In this document: in pieces, positions 1 through 13,000 of the stretch
Numbering within the stretch: the stretch's first letter is position 1
How the letters are laid out: every line of letters starts with the position of its first letter
From: Morella rubra
Lineage: Eukaryota > Streptophyta > Magnoliopsida > Fagales > Myricaceae
Assembly: GCA_003952965.2 (NCBI GenBank)
Contig: CM025854.1
Span: 11,895,418-11,959,417, forward strand
Direction of reading: 5' to 3'
DNA length: 64,000 bases
Notes under the pieces: model-generated
Seen by the model: only the letters and a program-made list of their open reading frames with translations
The model's database searches: none
Told to the model about the DNA's origin: nothing
Program-made: the position numbers and the translations under genes

Positions 1-206
1 CCCAAGTTTGATGATGGGGTGGATGACCTGTTCGTAATAAATCCTCCTTGACACTAACCTACCTATCAAGGAATATTCCTCAATGTGTTGTCCTTTTGCA
101 TTGTTGAAGTTAAGGTGTCCCGACAGATCTGCCCAACAGATGTCTTTTGTCTTCTGCGTAATAACTTCGATCTCCTCAGCGAGGTCTTCTTTGCTAAACG
201 ACATTT
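1..206 (-). CDS. partial ORF at window edge, possible LINE-type ORF1 (DUF4283-like N-terminus)
   Basis: On the minus strand an ATG at 204-206 opens a frame that runs about 68 codons to the window edge without a stop. It starts MSFSKEDLAEEIE and later reads EYSLIGRLVSRR. That later stretch resembles the 'SLVGR(V/L)L' segment at the start of DUF4283 domains, found in plant LINE ORF1 and related zinc-knuckle proteins. The family call is from memory of that motif and is weak. The ORF lies left of the last visible LKR/SDH exon, so it probably sits in an LKR/SDH intron as an inserted element. The rest of the protein is outside the window. Confidence 0.4.
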
Positions 207-941
207 TTTTATTTATTTCCCTTTTTGAAATGAAGTGGGTGGGTGGAAATAGGGGTTAAAGGAAGTGGAAATGGAAGCAGGAACAAGGTGGGTAGGTGGG
301 GGGCCGGTTTAAAGATGGGGGTGAAAGACGAGATGGTAGGTAGCCATGGGTGAAGGCTTGGCAGGATGATGAAGGCGGGAGGGAGGAGATAGTCCGAGAG
401 GGGGATAGGCGGGGGAGTGAGAACACTCAGAGAGCTCTACGAAAGAGCGGAACCCGTGCTTGGTTCCTCACTTACAATTGCATCTGTTCTACTTTTTCAA
501 ATAATCTATTTATGTAATGGTCTTGAGATAGAAGAAGATCATGGCTTTTCATTTTGTGCATTTATATTCTCTCACCGTGAAAAAGTAAGAATACAAAGTG
601 TTTAAGCGTCAGACATGCACCCACATAATGTAGCACATAAACTTTTTGTTTAATTGTATTATAGATAGCACATAAAATTTTTGTTTTTGAAATTGTATTA
701 TACACATTCATTCACTACATCAGATCTGCAATGTGATTAGTTTCTCTTATCGACATACAGTTAACAGCCACACAAACCTATGCAAGATATCATCAAAGAA
801 TAATTTGCAATTATAAGCTGAATATTCCAAACAGTTGTCCTCCCCCCACAACAAGGAGGGGCAAAAATCATTTTAAATCTGGTGAGTTTCAAGTAAGTCA
901 TAGACCATGAAGGTTTGAACCCAGGTAGTTCCTACAAGTAC
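207..941. other. non-coding stretch between edge ORF and LKR/SDH exon 17
   Basis: No coding exon was found here. Positions 230-420 are purine-rich and G-rich on the plus strand and could be the leader of the minus-strand edge ORF. The rest is AT-rich and probably LKR/SDH intron, because exon 17 ends in a clean donor at 941/940 and no next SDH exon was recognised. Confidence 0.5.
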
Positions 942-1071
942 CTGAATTTATATGCTAGTGGGTTGTTAGCAGCTGCTGGGGAAGGCAGTCCCCCACAGTA
1001 AGAAGTGAAAGACCTTATTCTCCCCTTCCGAACATGAGCTTGGTTAATCATCCTCATCGCCATCATATGAT
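942..1071 (-). CDS. LKR/SDH: LKR/SDH coding exon 17
   Basis: It is 130 nt and encodes HMMAMRMINQAHVRKG and SFTSYCGGLPSPAAANNPLA, then YKF. The acceptor is GCAATAG|AT and the donor TTCAG|GTACTT. The next exon (the 'WNPAGAIRAG' block in relatives) was not found to the left. Confidence 0.95.
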
Positions 1072-4000
1072 CTATTGCATCATCAACAAAAATTATGGTT
1101 AAAGTATGCCTAATTTTGTCTCCAAATGTTGAATCAATCATGATGTAGGAATATTAAAAGGAAAGCATGTGCACAAGAAAAATTTCAGCAGTTAACAAGA
1201 TGCTTTATGTTCTGAGCTCTCATTTATCTGCGATTCAATGAATCAGCATAGATTCATGTGTGTTTAAAAAGCAATGTCATCCTGTAGTAGATAGTTTATG
1301 GGAAAGGAACATCATGTACAAGGGCTTAAATTACCTATTCCGGGGTCCAGACCCATCTCTCCCAGAATTGTAATACCAGCACTTTTTGCCTTTTCGTCTA
1401 ACAAAGACATGGACTCATCAACATAGCTAGCAGTAACGAGATGCTTCTTAAGCTGCAGCAATAGACAGATTTTTTTTTTTGTAAGCAACACATGTTGGAT
1501 GAAAGCTAAAGAACCAAAAAAAGGGGGATGTGGGAGTCCAACATGCACCCCCCAACAGTTATTACAGAGCAGAGAAAAAAAATCATATCAGAAAGAGGCC
1601 GAAATTGATGCGGTCCCAAAGCTTGGTCAAGAAAAGGACTGCCTTGATGATGGTTGCTGAAGCAGTCTTATGGATGGACTGCTGTAAGTCAACTGCTGCA
1701 GTTGAATGCCACAGTAGAAAGAGAAGACTGAGAGCAACTGCGAGGCCAATGAAACCTCTCCTGTGTTTTATCCTTGGATAATGGAGATTAAACAAGGGCA
1801 GCCCCTAACAAATGGAAAATCCAGTTGAATGTTTATTGAGGGCAGCGGTAGGTACTGGTTCTTGGAAGAAGGATGAGTGAGGCCTAGATGCATCAAGATG
1901 TGGCAGTGTACGAGACTTGTGCAGGCGGAGTGGTGGTTCAAAGGGCAAGGCATCAGAGGCTGGGAAAACTAGTTGGGAGGAGGATTGGAATCCATGAGGC
2001 ATTGATGGACAAAAATTGGCAGATCTAGGTGCCAACATACAAAGAAAAAAGAGAGAAAGAGGAAGAAAAAGAAAGTGGAGAAAAGAAGGGAGAGAACAAG
2101 AAGGGAAAGGAAAAGAGGAAGGGAGAAGCCATTAAAGAATAACAGAAAAAGAAAAAAAAATTGGCGCCATTTAGGGAATAATATATCCTATTACCATACT
2201 CTTACGTCCTTATCTATTCTGTAAAGCAATCAGCCTACCTCTGTTTCAGTTACCTCCTGCAACAACCCAGATACTTTTTAAACTTTTCCCAGTTCTTGAC
2301 TTGATTATTTGTTTTTTTAAGGAAAGATATCACTTTATTTAAGAGAAACAGTATCTCTTCCAGCTAAGTTTAAGATCAAATCTCAAAACCAAATTCCCAG
2401 TTTCAATTTGACTTTTAAGTTAATCTGTACATTTCCTCAAAAATCTTCTCGAAATAATTCATTGCAAAGCTTCGACAATTAAAAGAATATTATGTACCAT
2501 AGATTACATGTATTGTTAGTTGCTGAGCTGTTTCTGTGCCAGAACAGTCATAAAATTATTCACATTTAGTTTTTTCACAGGCAGATATATTTTAATTATT
2601 GAAATACTTTGAACTGAGAATAGATAGTGTAACTCATAAATTTCGGAATTTGCTTCATAAATATCTACAAGGTTCACCGTTATTGCAATCCTCTCTTGTT
2701 AACTTTGGCTAGAAGCAGATTTAATATTAGGTCGCTAATGCAGCATGTTAACAGTGATATTTACCTCAATGCATGCATTTGCCACGATAATGTGACAACT
2801 AGGGGGAAGTAAACTTATGACAACTTCAACCTGCACAGGGAAAGAAGAAACTCAAACATCAGTCCACGATCAACACCACATAAATCAAACATCCCCCGAG
2901 AGAAAGAAGAGACTCTAGTGAGCAAATAGCAGAATATCAAAGTAATGGAAAAACAATGATATATGCAAATGACTGTAGTTGTTCATGTATGGGAGGTATC
3001 GATTCATTATGGTTCTGTAGTACTTATATTTTCTTTACTACACTTGGACACCAATTGTCATCTTGTGGACTTCATTTATGTAGTTTATCTTAGGAATCTA
3101 TTCCGTTACTCCCCATTAGAATTACATAACGAATACAGTTCCACGGCTTGGCACCATATCCACATGTGTCTCCTTTAGCTCTTCTTCTTTTTCAGTTTCT
3201 GTGTTAAACAAGGAGTTAGCACTTCCTGCTTTTGCTCTCCCTTAGCTTGTTTCCAGCTGCAATTGATGGCCTTCAGGTGCCTTTGAACTATTATTGAGCT
3301 TGCTCCCCCTTGCCTCTCCCCATCCCCCCTCCCCCACCACAAAAAAAAAAAAAAAAAATTGTGGTTTTAATTGCAAGAAAGTTTTTTGAACCATTAGTTC
3401 AGAAAGAGGCCGAAATTGATGCGGTCCCAAAGCTTGGTCAAGAAAAGGACTGCCTTGATGATGGTTGCTGAAGCAGTCTTATGGATGGACTGCTGTAAGT
3501 CAACTGCTGCAGTTGAATGCCACAGTAGAAAGAGAAGACTGAGAGCAACTGCGAGGCCAATGAAACCTCTCCTGTGTTTTATCCTTGGATAATGGAGATT
3601 AAACAAGGGCAGCCCCTAACAAATGGAAAATCCAGTTGAATGTTTATTGAGGGCAGCGGTAGGTACTGGTTCTTGGAAGAAGGATGAGTGAGGCCTAGAT
3701 GCATCAAGATGTGGCAGTGTACGAGACTTGTGCAGGCGGAGTGGTGGTTCAAAGGGCAAGGCATCAGAGGCTGGGAAAACTAGTTGGGAGGAGGATTGGA
3801 ATCCATGAGGCATTGATGGACAAAAATTGGCAGATCTAGGTGCCAACATAAAAAGAAAAAAGAGAGAAAGAGGAAGAAGAAGAAAGTGGAGAAAGAGAGG
3901 TGACGAGAACAAGACAAGTGAAGGAAAAGAGGAAGGGAGAAGCCATTAAAGAATAACAGAAAAAGAAAAAAAAATTGGCGCCATTTAGGGAATAATATAT

Positions 4001-7000
4001 CCTATTACCATACTCTTACGTCCTTATCTATTCTGTAAAGCAATCAGCCTACCTCTGTTTCAGTTACCTCCTGCAACAACCCAGATACTTTTTAAACTTT
4101 TCCCAGTTCTTGACTTGATTATTTGTTTTTTTAAGGAAAGATATCACTTTATTTAAGAGAAACAGTATCTCTTCCAGCTAAGTTTAAGATCAAATCTCAA
4201 AACCAAATTCCCAGTTTCAATTTGACTTTTAAGTTAATCTGTACATTTCCTCAAAAATCTTCTCGAAATAATTCATTGCAAAGCTTCGACAATTAAAAGA
4301 ATATTATGTACCATAGATTACATGTATTGTTAGTTGCTGATGTTTCTGTGCCAGAACAGTCATAAAATTATTCCATTTAGTTTTTTCAAGGCAGATATTT
4401 TTAATTATTGAAATACTTTGAACTGAGAATAGATAGTGTAACTATAAATTTCGGAATTTGCTTCATAATATCTACAAGGTTCACCGTTATTGCAATCTCT
4501 CTTGTTAACTTTGGCTAGAAGCAGATTTAATATTAGGTCGCCAGCATGTTAACAGTGATATTTACCTCAATGCATGCATTTGCCACGATAATGTGACAAC
4601 TAGGGGGAAGTAAATTATGACAACTTCAACCTGCACAGGGAAAGAAGAACTCAAAATCAGTCCACGATCAACACCAATAAATCAAACATCCCCCGAGAGA
4701 AAGAAGAGACTCTAGTGAGCAAATAGCAGAATATAAAGTAATGGAAAAACAATGATATATGCAAATGACTGTAGTTGTTCATGTATGGGAGGTATCGATT
4801 CATTATGGTTCTGTAGTACTTATATTTTCTTTACTACACTGGACACCAATTGTCATCTTGTGGACTTCATTTATGTAGTTTTCTTAGGAATCTATTCCGT
4901 TACTCCCATTAGAATTAATAACGATACAGTTCACGGCTTGGCACCATATCCAATGTGTAGCTCTTCTTCTTTTTCAGTTTCTGTTTAAACAAGGAGTTAG
5001 CACTTCCTGCTTTTGCTCTCCTTAGCTTGTTTCCAGCTGCAATTGATGGCCTTCAGGTGCCTTTGAACTATTATTGAGCTTGCTCCTTGCTCTCCCATCA
5101 CCTCCCCACACAAAAAAAAAAAAAAAATTGTGTTTTAATTGCAAGAAAGTTTTTTGAACCATTAGTTCAGGTAAGTGATGATAAATGTACCTCAAGGACA
5201 ATCTACCTGTGAAATATATTTGATAAGATTTTCATGATCCATCACATCAAGCTGAATGGCTGTTGCATTTGGGATACCTTCAACAATCTGCATAAAATCC
5301 TTTGACTATAAATATAGACTAGAACAAATTCGGAACAATGAAACTCAAGTGAAAATGCACATAAATATGCATGTGTGTAAACTCCATCATATTAGGATAC
5401 AACATCTATACACATGGAGATATTACAAGTTTTTTCCCCATAATGAATGAAAATGGCAAATTATACTCCCAACAAAATTTGATGAAGCCCAGGTTTGGAC
5501 AGAGAGGAAAAGTTTTTGGTTGGTGATACCTCTTCTGCCTCCTTCAGGTATAGAGATCCAACAATAACTTGAACGTCATTCTGCTCAATGGAATCATCTT
5601 CCAGTCCTGCTTTATATTGTTGGTTATATGAAAACTTTCCAATTGATGCCAACAGCTCTGCGGCTGGTTGACAGACCCTGCCTGCCCCAAGTATAAGAAC
5701 CATAGTCTTCCCTTCTATGTCCTGTCCCTTCCTAATGCCAGTCTCCTGGACTTTGCCGACCTTCAGTGAGATCTTGTTTGTTTCTTGGTTTGAAAATCCA
5801 GAATTTTCATTTGGATTAGCTATGGCACTTAAAGAGTCGATAATTTGATCTAGCATTGCCCTATCATTGGCACCAACCTGTCAAAAGCAATAAACACACC
5901 TTTAGAGACGTTCAACCTCAAATCATAATTTCTTGATAACAATCATAGGTAAACAGCCTCATATACTAAGATAAGAAAGAAAAAACATATGCCTTTGAGT
6001 TTGGAGACTTAAGCCGTGCCGAGAGCATCTAAAAAGAGACCTCCTGAATAGAACAGCTTGACGTCTTAAAGCAATTAAAAATTATAAGGCAGACACCTTT
6101 CTCTTTGTGTAATGGACCCATATAGGTTTGAAGATTCACACTTTGGAAAACCAGCTTGCCAAGTGGAGGTGCCTCCAAATTTATATAAAGTTATTACATA
6201 TGTTTCCTAACCAATGTGGGACTATTACAAACCACCCACCATTTTAAGACCAACGCTCACGTTGATAGAGCACCATGGGGCTTCTATTCACCTGACTGGG
6301 TCGTGTCCGTTCTATTGGATCATGGCCGTGCCTTCTATTCCTTGAACTAGGGCTGTGCCAGTACCACCGGATCCATGGCTGGCCATTTCCTAGGTGTGGC
6401 GGCCGGGTAGCACAGGAGCCCACAACCGGCTTTGATACCATTTGTAATGGATCCACATAGGCTTGGAGATTCACCCCTTGAAAAACCAGCTTGCCAAGTG
6501 GAGGTGCCTCCAAGCTTATATAAAGCTATTACATATATTTTCTAACCAATGTGGGACTATTACACTTTGTCTTTGCCAAATAAAATTTTCAGGTCTATTA
6601 TAGTGGAGATTAGACATAGAAACAAGGTGGGTCTTAACTATAGCTCAGCCACCCAGGGCTTTTGTCTCCTAATTGAGTGAATTTCATTAGTCGTGTAAAT
6701 ATAAATGACCTCAAATAACTAGGCAATCCCGCAATTGTGCAGGAACTTTAGTGTATTCTTTTTTATGCTTTCTGCTATCTCTGGCGATTTCTGTTACGAT
6801 CGTTTTTCGCTATTGTGGTGATTCTTTCTTCGGGTGTTTCGGTTCAATTGGCAATCTCTGGTGTATTTTTGTTTAGTTTTGACAACTTTGAGTTGTGGGC
6901 TGTTGTGCGCAACTTGTGGTGTGGTTTTTTTATTTGTTTTGACAGCTTTGGGTTGTGGGCTATCAGGGGCTATTTTGGAGTGGGCTGCAGGGCTTGGGTT

Positions 7001-10000
7001 GTTTCTGCTGGCCGTTTTATTGTGGTGCTTTGATTCTGTTTAGTTGTGTTTTTGGCAGCTTGCATAATCTCTTTGTTTGCTGTTGGCGACCTGCTTCTCG
7101 GTTGTTTTCTTTCCAGCTCTACTCCACATTCTCTTACAAATGGACTCGAGTCCTATCTACCTCAAATTTACCAGTAAAAATTACTTCACTTGGGCTTTTC
7201 AATTTGAACTTTTCCTCGAAGGAAAAGATCTCTGGGGCCATATTGATGGCACAACTGTGGCACCCTCTTCCACCTCCGAAAAATCTAAGGATGCTGCATC
7301 TTTTGGAGGTGCTGCCCCTGTTTCATGGGCAGTTCTTGATGCTAGGATTATGTCGTGGCTTCTTAGCTTTGTTGAGCCCAATTTGCAACCTCATCATTCA
7401 GCCCAATCTATGTGGGCTTATTTGAAGAAGGTTTATCATTAGGATAACGACGCTCGTCGCTTTCAGTTGGAGCTTGTCATTGCACACTTTCATCATGGAA
7501 ATCTCTTCATTCCAGACTGCTACTTGGAGTTCTTGACTCTTTGGAAGGACTATTCAGATTTGGTTATGGTAGTTGTTCCCACTGATGCTCTTGCAGCTAT
7601 CCAAGCTATCCATGAGACTAGTTGTCGCGATCAGTTTCTTATGAAGATTCGGCTCGAATATGAATGTGTTTGATCCTCTTTGTTGAACAGATTTCCGGTT
7701 CCTTCTCTTGATGTTTGTTTTGGCAAACTACTTCTCGAGGAACAACATCTCACCACTCAAGCTGCTTTGGAATCTCCCCATAGAGGCTCAGGCTCAGCAA
7801 CTGTAGCTTATGCTGCCCAACGCAAGGGGGCACCTGTGAATTCCAATTAGTGTTTTTTGTTGCAACGAATATGGTCATATTGCTGCCAATTGTGTCAAGA
7901 AGTTATGTTCTTATTGCAAGAAAAAAAGGTCATTTTATCAAAGAGTGTTGCATCCGCCCTCAGAACTGTCAACCTCAAGTTTTGCAGACTTGTGTTACTG
8001 TATCTACAGCTGCTCCTCCCTTGGTATCTGGTCCCTCTCCCAGTGATTTTTCTCCTCAGCTGACACCCAAAATGGTGCAACAAATGATAGTGTCCGCACT
8101 CTCGACATTGGGTTTTCAAGGTAACAATTCTACCTCTTCTAGAATGTGGTACATCGACTCTGGAGCTTCTAATCACATAACGCCTAATACCATGGCTTTT
8201 GGTCATGTTCGGCCCTATACTGGAACTTCATTTATTCAAACAGCCAATGGCAGTGCGTTGCCAATCATTGCTGTTGGTGATGCTTCTACTAAGATCACCG
8301 ATGTATTTCTTGCTCCTCAGCTTTCTACGAATCTAATTTTTGTTGACCAATTAGTAGATAGTAATTGTGCTGTTAATTTCTCTGGTGATGGTTGTGTTGT
8401 GCAAGACTAGCTAACAGGGACGCTGATCTCGAAGGGGCTTAAGGTGGAGCGTCTTTTTTCACTATATTTGCCAGTTCTTTCACCATCTTCAGTTTCTCCA
8501 AATTTGTCTCTTGCTTGTAATAAGGTTTCTGATCTGAGTATGGTGTGACATCGTCGTTTAGGTTACCTTAATACTCAGATTCTGTGTCATGTTTTGAACT
8601 CTGGTTTATTAGGCAATAAAGAACGTTGTTCTTCTCTCGATTGTGCTTCTTGCAAGCTTGGTAAAAACAAAACTCTTCCATTCCCTTCGCATGCTAGTAG
8701 GGCTCCTCATTGCTTTGATATTATCCATAGTGATGTTTGGAGTCCATCTCCTATGACTTCCCATGACAAATATAAGTATTATGTGACTTTTATTGATGAT
8801 CATAGCCCGCTTCACTTGGGTATATTTTCTTCGCTCTAAATCTGAACCATATTCGTGGCACATGTTGCAAATCAATTTTCTGCCTCTATCAAGATTTTAC
8901 GTACAGATTCCGGTGGTGAATATTTGTCCAACAAATTCCGTGAGTTCTTGGATTCAAAAGGCATTATTCATCAACATTTGCCCCCAACTACTCCGCAACA
9001 AAATGGGGTCACCGAACCGAAAAATCGTCACCTTTTGGATGTGGTACGGACTCTTTTGCTTGAATCCTCTGTTCCCTCCATGTTCTAGGTAGAGGCTTTG
9101 AAGGATTTGTTTGCTATGATCCTATGTTACAACGTACTCGTATTTCACAAAATATTATTTTCTTTGAAAATTAGCATTTCTTTCCTGTGTCTTCTTTGAC
9201 ATCCTCTCCCATAGTATTACTTCTCTCCTTTGAGGAGTCGTCATCAAATCTTCTTCTAGTCATTTCCCGCTTTAAACCAGGCATAATGTATGCAAGACGT
9301 CCTCACCCATAGCCTCTTTTGGTGGCAGAACCGATATCTGCTCCTGCAGAGCTCCAGATCCCGTCGGTTGAGGCACCTCCAGAGCCCTTGGTACGTTGCT
9401 CTATTCGAGTAACTGTACCCCTAGAACGGTATGGTTTTCCTCCCTCTAGTTCTGGCACTTCTATTTCAGCTCTTATTGTAGTATTGTCCAATTTTCTTAT
9501 TCCCACATCCTACTCACAAGCTGCAAAGCATGAATGTTGGCATCAAGCTATGTAGGAAGAAATTGCAGCTCTCAAAGCTAATCACACATGGGATGTTGAG
9601 CTTTGTCCTCTCACCATTACTCCTCTAGGCTGTAAATGGGTTTACTCAGTCAAGGTACTATCTGATGGGAGTCTAGATCGCTACAAAGTCCGACTAGTTG
9701 CTCTTAGAATAATCAAGAATATGGTTTGTACTATTCTAGCCATTGCTGCCTCCAATGACTTGTCTCTTCATTAAATGGAAATCAAGAATGCTTTTCTTCA
9801 TGGAGATCTCAAAGAATGTATCTATATGAAGCCACCACCGGGATTGTTTTCGACTTCATGTGAGTAAGCTTCGTTGCTTTCTCTATGGTCTCAAACAAGC
9901 TCCGAGGGCCTAGTTTGACAAATTTCCAAGTACTTTAATATGGTTTTCCTTCAAACAGAGCAAGCATGACTCCTTATTTCTTCAGAAAACCGACATGGGT

Positions 10001-13000
10001 ATTGTTGTTCTTTTGGCATCATTGGTTCTGATTCTACTTTACTTGGCCAGCTCAAGATTCATCTTTCTGAGTCCTTTCATATGAAAGATCTTAGGTCTCT
10101 CACTTATTTTCTTGGTCTCGAGGTGCATCGTAGTTCATCTGGTATTTCCCCCAATCAACATAAGTATGCTCATGATCTGGTGGCTATGGCTGGTCTACAT
10201 GATGCCACCCCCGTTGATACTCCCATGGAGTTGAATGTCAAGCTTCTCAAAGAGAAGGGCAACTTACTTGTTGATGCCAGTTTGAATTGGAAGTTGGTGG
10301 GTAGTCTAGCCTACCTAACAATTACTAGACCAGACATCTCCTTTGCTATACAACAAGTTAGCTAGTTTCTTCAGATGCCTCGTCATCTTCATTTGGCTAC
10401 TGTCCGTCGAATCATATGTTACATCTAGGGCACTTCTGCCCGTGGGTTATTCTTCCATATGGGCACTTCTCTTCAACTTGCTGCTTACAGTAACGCTGAC
10501 TGGGCTGGGTGTGCTGATACACATCGCTCCATCACTGGTTGATGTGTGTTCTTAGGTGATGCATTGATCTCTTAGAAGAGTAAGAAGTAAAACCAGGTTT
10601 CTAAGTTGTCTACGGAATCTGAGTACAGGGCGACGTCTCTCGCATGTTTGGAGATTATTTGGCTTCTAGGTTTGCTTGCTGAACTAGACTTACCTCAGAT
10701 CGATCCTACGCCGTTACATGCAAATAATACGAGTGCCATTCAGATCACAGTCAATTCCGTTTATCATGAGCACACGAAGCAAATTGAAATAGACTGTCAT
10801 TCTATTCATGAAGCCTTTGATGATCAAGTTATCACTCTTCACCATGTGTCTACCGGCCTACAACTTGTTGATATCTTCACCAAGGCTCTCACTCACTATT
10901 GTCATTGCTTCTTGCGTAGTAAATTGATGCTTTTTGATCAACCTGCATCAATTTGAGGGGGGCTGTCAACGGACAGCTTTGCTGTCCATATCTGTCCATT
11001 AAATCCCAATTTGGTCTCCCAGATTTCCAGCTTACAATTACACTACAACTGTGTATAGACATCAAATACTTTCTTTCCTTGTATAGCTTGATACTTGATT
11101 GCATACCCTGTATATTGATTTCATACCTTGTATAGCTTGATTTAGTTGCTCTATATAATGAGAAGTAGACTCATGGCCAATTCATTCGGTCATTTTCCAC
11201 AAATATTGTCATCTACAACGGTACAATTGTCATGATGAGCACAGACATGACCTCTGCAATGCCTCCTTTTAAAATATACGATTTTATAAACTATGTACTA
11301 TGCGTGAGATAAAAGTTTTATTCTCCCGTTTGTCCCTAAAGGGTAGGCTAAGCTTCCTTTTCTGCATGTTCCAAGCATGTCTGATCTATAATCACACTTA
11401 TTTTGGAAAGCTAAAATACTAGTAGGTGGGAGCTCTTTCAATAGTTTTGTCTTGAACTTTGAATTTGACTATTATCACAGGAACAGGGAGAATGTAACAG
11501 TTGAACTGGGTTTTAATATGCTATGCCTTGAGATGATTAATCATACTGGCAGATGCCAGCTGTTGCTCACTTGTTGCGTATGATCTTCAACTACACTAGG
11601 GAGACTTCATAATGTTAAAGAGGCTATAATGTGAAATTTGGCCACGTTATGAAAACTGCTCAGTTTAATGACAACACATACTTTACTGTGTAAGAGAAAG
11701 TGAGAAAGGAAATTTTGCACTAAAATTGAAAAAAATTGTTCTTAAAGCTGAGTTTAGAGGGCCCACTTCAAGTTCTGAGTATGACACAACATTAGCACTC
11801 TGACCCACTTGACATTTAACCAAGTGGAAGGAACCTCCTGCAGCTTCAATAATATCCAATGCCTCATTTATCAGAAATTGATCAAATAGGTGGCCACTCA
11901 GAGATACCTGCCATTTACATTCAGGAGAGTTATTTAGGCAATACCTGAGCAACTACTAATATTAGAATGAACTAACCAACACCTATTGCAACACAACACT
12001 AGTTTACAGAATATCAAAACTAATACTCAGCATGAAAAGAAAATGAATTTCTAGAATTCTAAGTTACTGAGGAACCTACCAATATATTGTATTGCTTCTT
12101 GTTAGAGAGGCAACTTGCTGAAATTTCTGATATTTCCCTGTGAATCAGGAAAGAGAATTCTTTCAAATGTAAATAAGTTTGATTAATAGCTCTGGTATGA
12201 AAGGAGGTGAAGTTACAAGATTAAAATCTTCACAGGAGATTCTGACAATCAGGTGGGACAAATATTGCTGACGGAAGATTTAAAGAGACTCCAATGCATG
12301 AACATACTTTATCAAGTTGTGTTGGGCTATATTGGTTCTATTATATTCCATTTTATATTTACATTGTTTTTACCCACTGAAATAGAAGCACATATGAGAT
12401 ACTCAAATTTAGCCCAAAAAAAAAAAAAAAAACATAGACTCAAAATCTGAAATAGGAATTACAATAAAAAGGAAAAGAAAGCAATTTTTCTTTCTATATT
12501 AGAGGTTATTTAAAGTCAGAATGATGAAATTTCCAAGTTCTTAATTTGGACTTCAACGTGATTAAATGACATTACAATATTTGTTTGTTGAAAATAAAGC
12601 TGCCAATTATGTTCAGATGACTTTTTTGCATGTTAAATTAAAATCTTGTTATAACAACTTTAAAATTGTACTGATGAGAAGACATGAAATTAAAATTATT
12701 ATAGCGCTATACTTCACGTGTGGGCTAAATTTTTCTTAATAAATTGGCATACTCAGGATATTTATCAGTCATAAAGGAGATAGAGTGAAGATTCGAGCTC
12801 AGAAATACTACTCTCATAAGATGTTAAATCATTACTTGTTTCAAAAGTTTAAGAAAATTGGTAACATTAACTTTAAATCACTTAATTCATATTCTAACAG
12901 TCTATAATAGATCAGCATTTAGTTTCATATATCTATATGCACCAAATTGTACTGATCATTCACAGAATTTCAGCAAATGATAATTCTCTTTTATCTGAGA

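Larger units (their letters stand above)
6108..6564 (-). mobile_element. complete TRIM retrotransposon
   Basis: Two direct repeats of 122 bp (6108-6229 and 6443-6564), each beginning TGTAAT and ending ATTACA, flank 213 bp of non-coding DNA. Read on the minus strand, the primer site TGGTATCAAAGCCGG follows the right-hand LTR immediately (rc of about 6426-6440) and resembles the initiator-tRNA-Met 3' end. A G-rich polypurine-like tract precedes the left LTR. The element is flanked by CTTTG on both sides (6103-6107 and 6565-6569), a 5-bp target duplication. It has no coding capacity, as expected for a terminal-repeat retrotransposon in miniature. It lies in LKR/SDH intron 12. Confidence 0.93.

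Noticed and set aside
1583..3606. Two identical 70-residue minus-strand ORFs (1583-1795 and 3394-3606)
   Set aside because: They are copies within the tandem duplication of an LKR/SDH intron, not conserved proteins.
6244..6513. 89-codon minus-strand ORF inside the TRIM
   Set aside because: It crosses the internal region and an LTR of a non-coding TRIM; no known domain.
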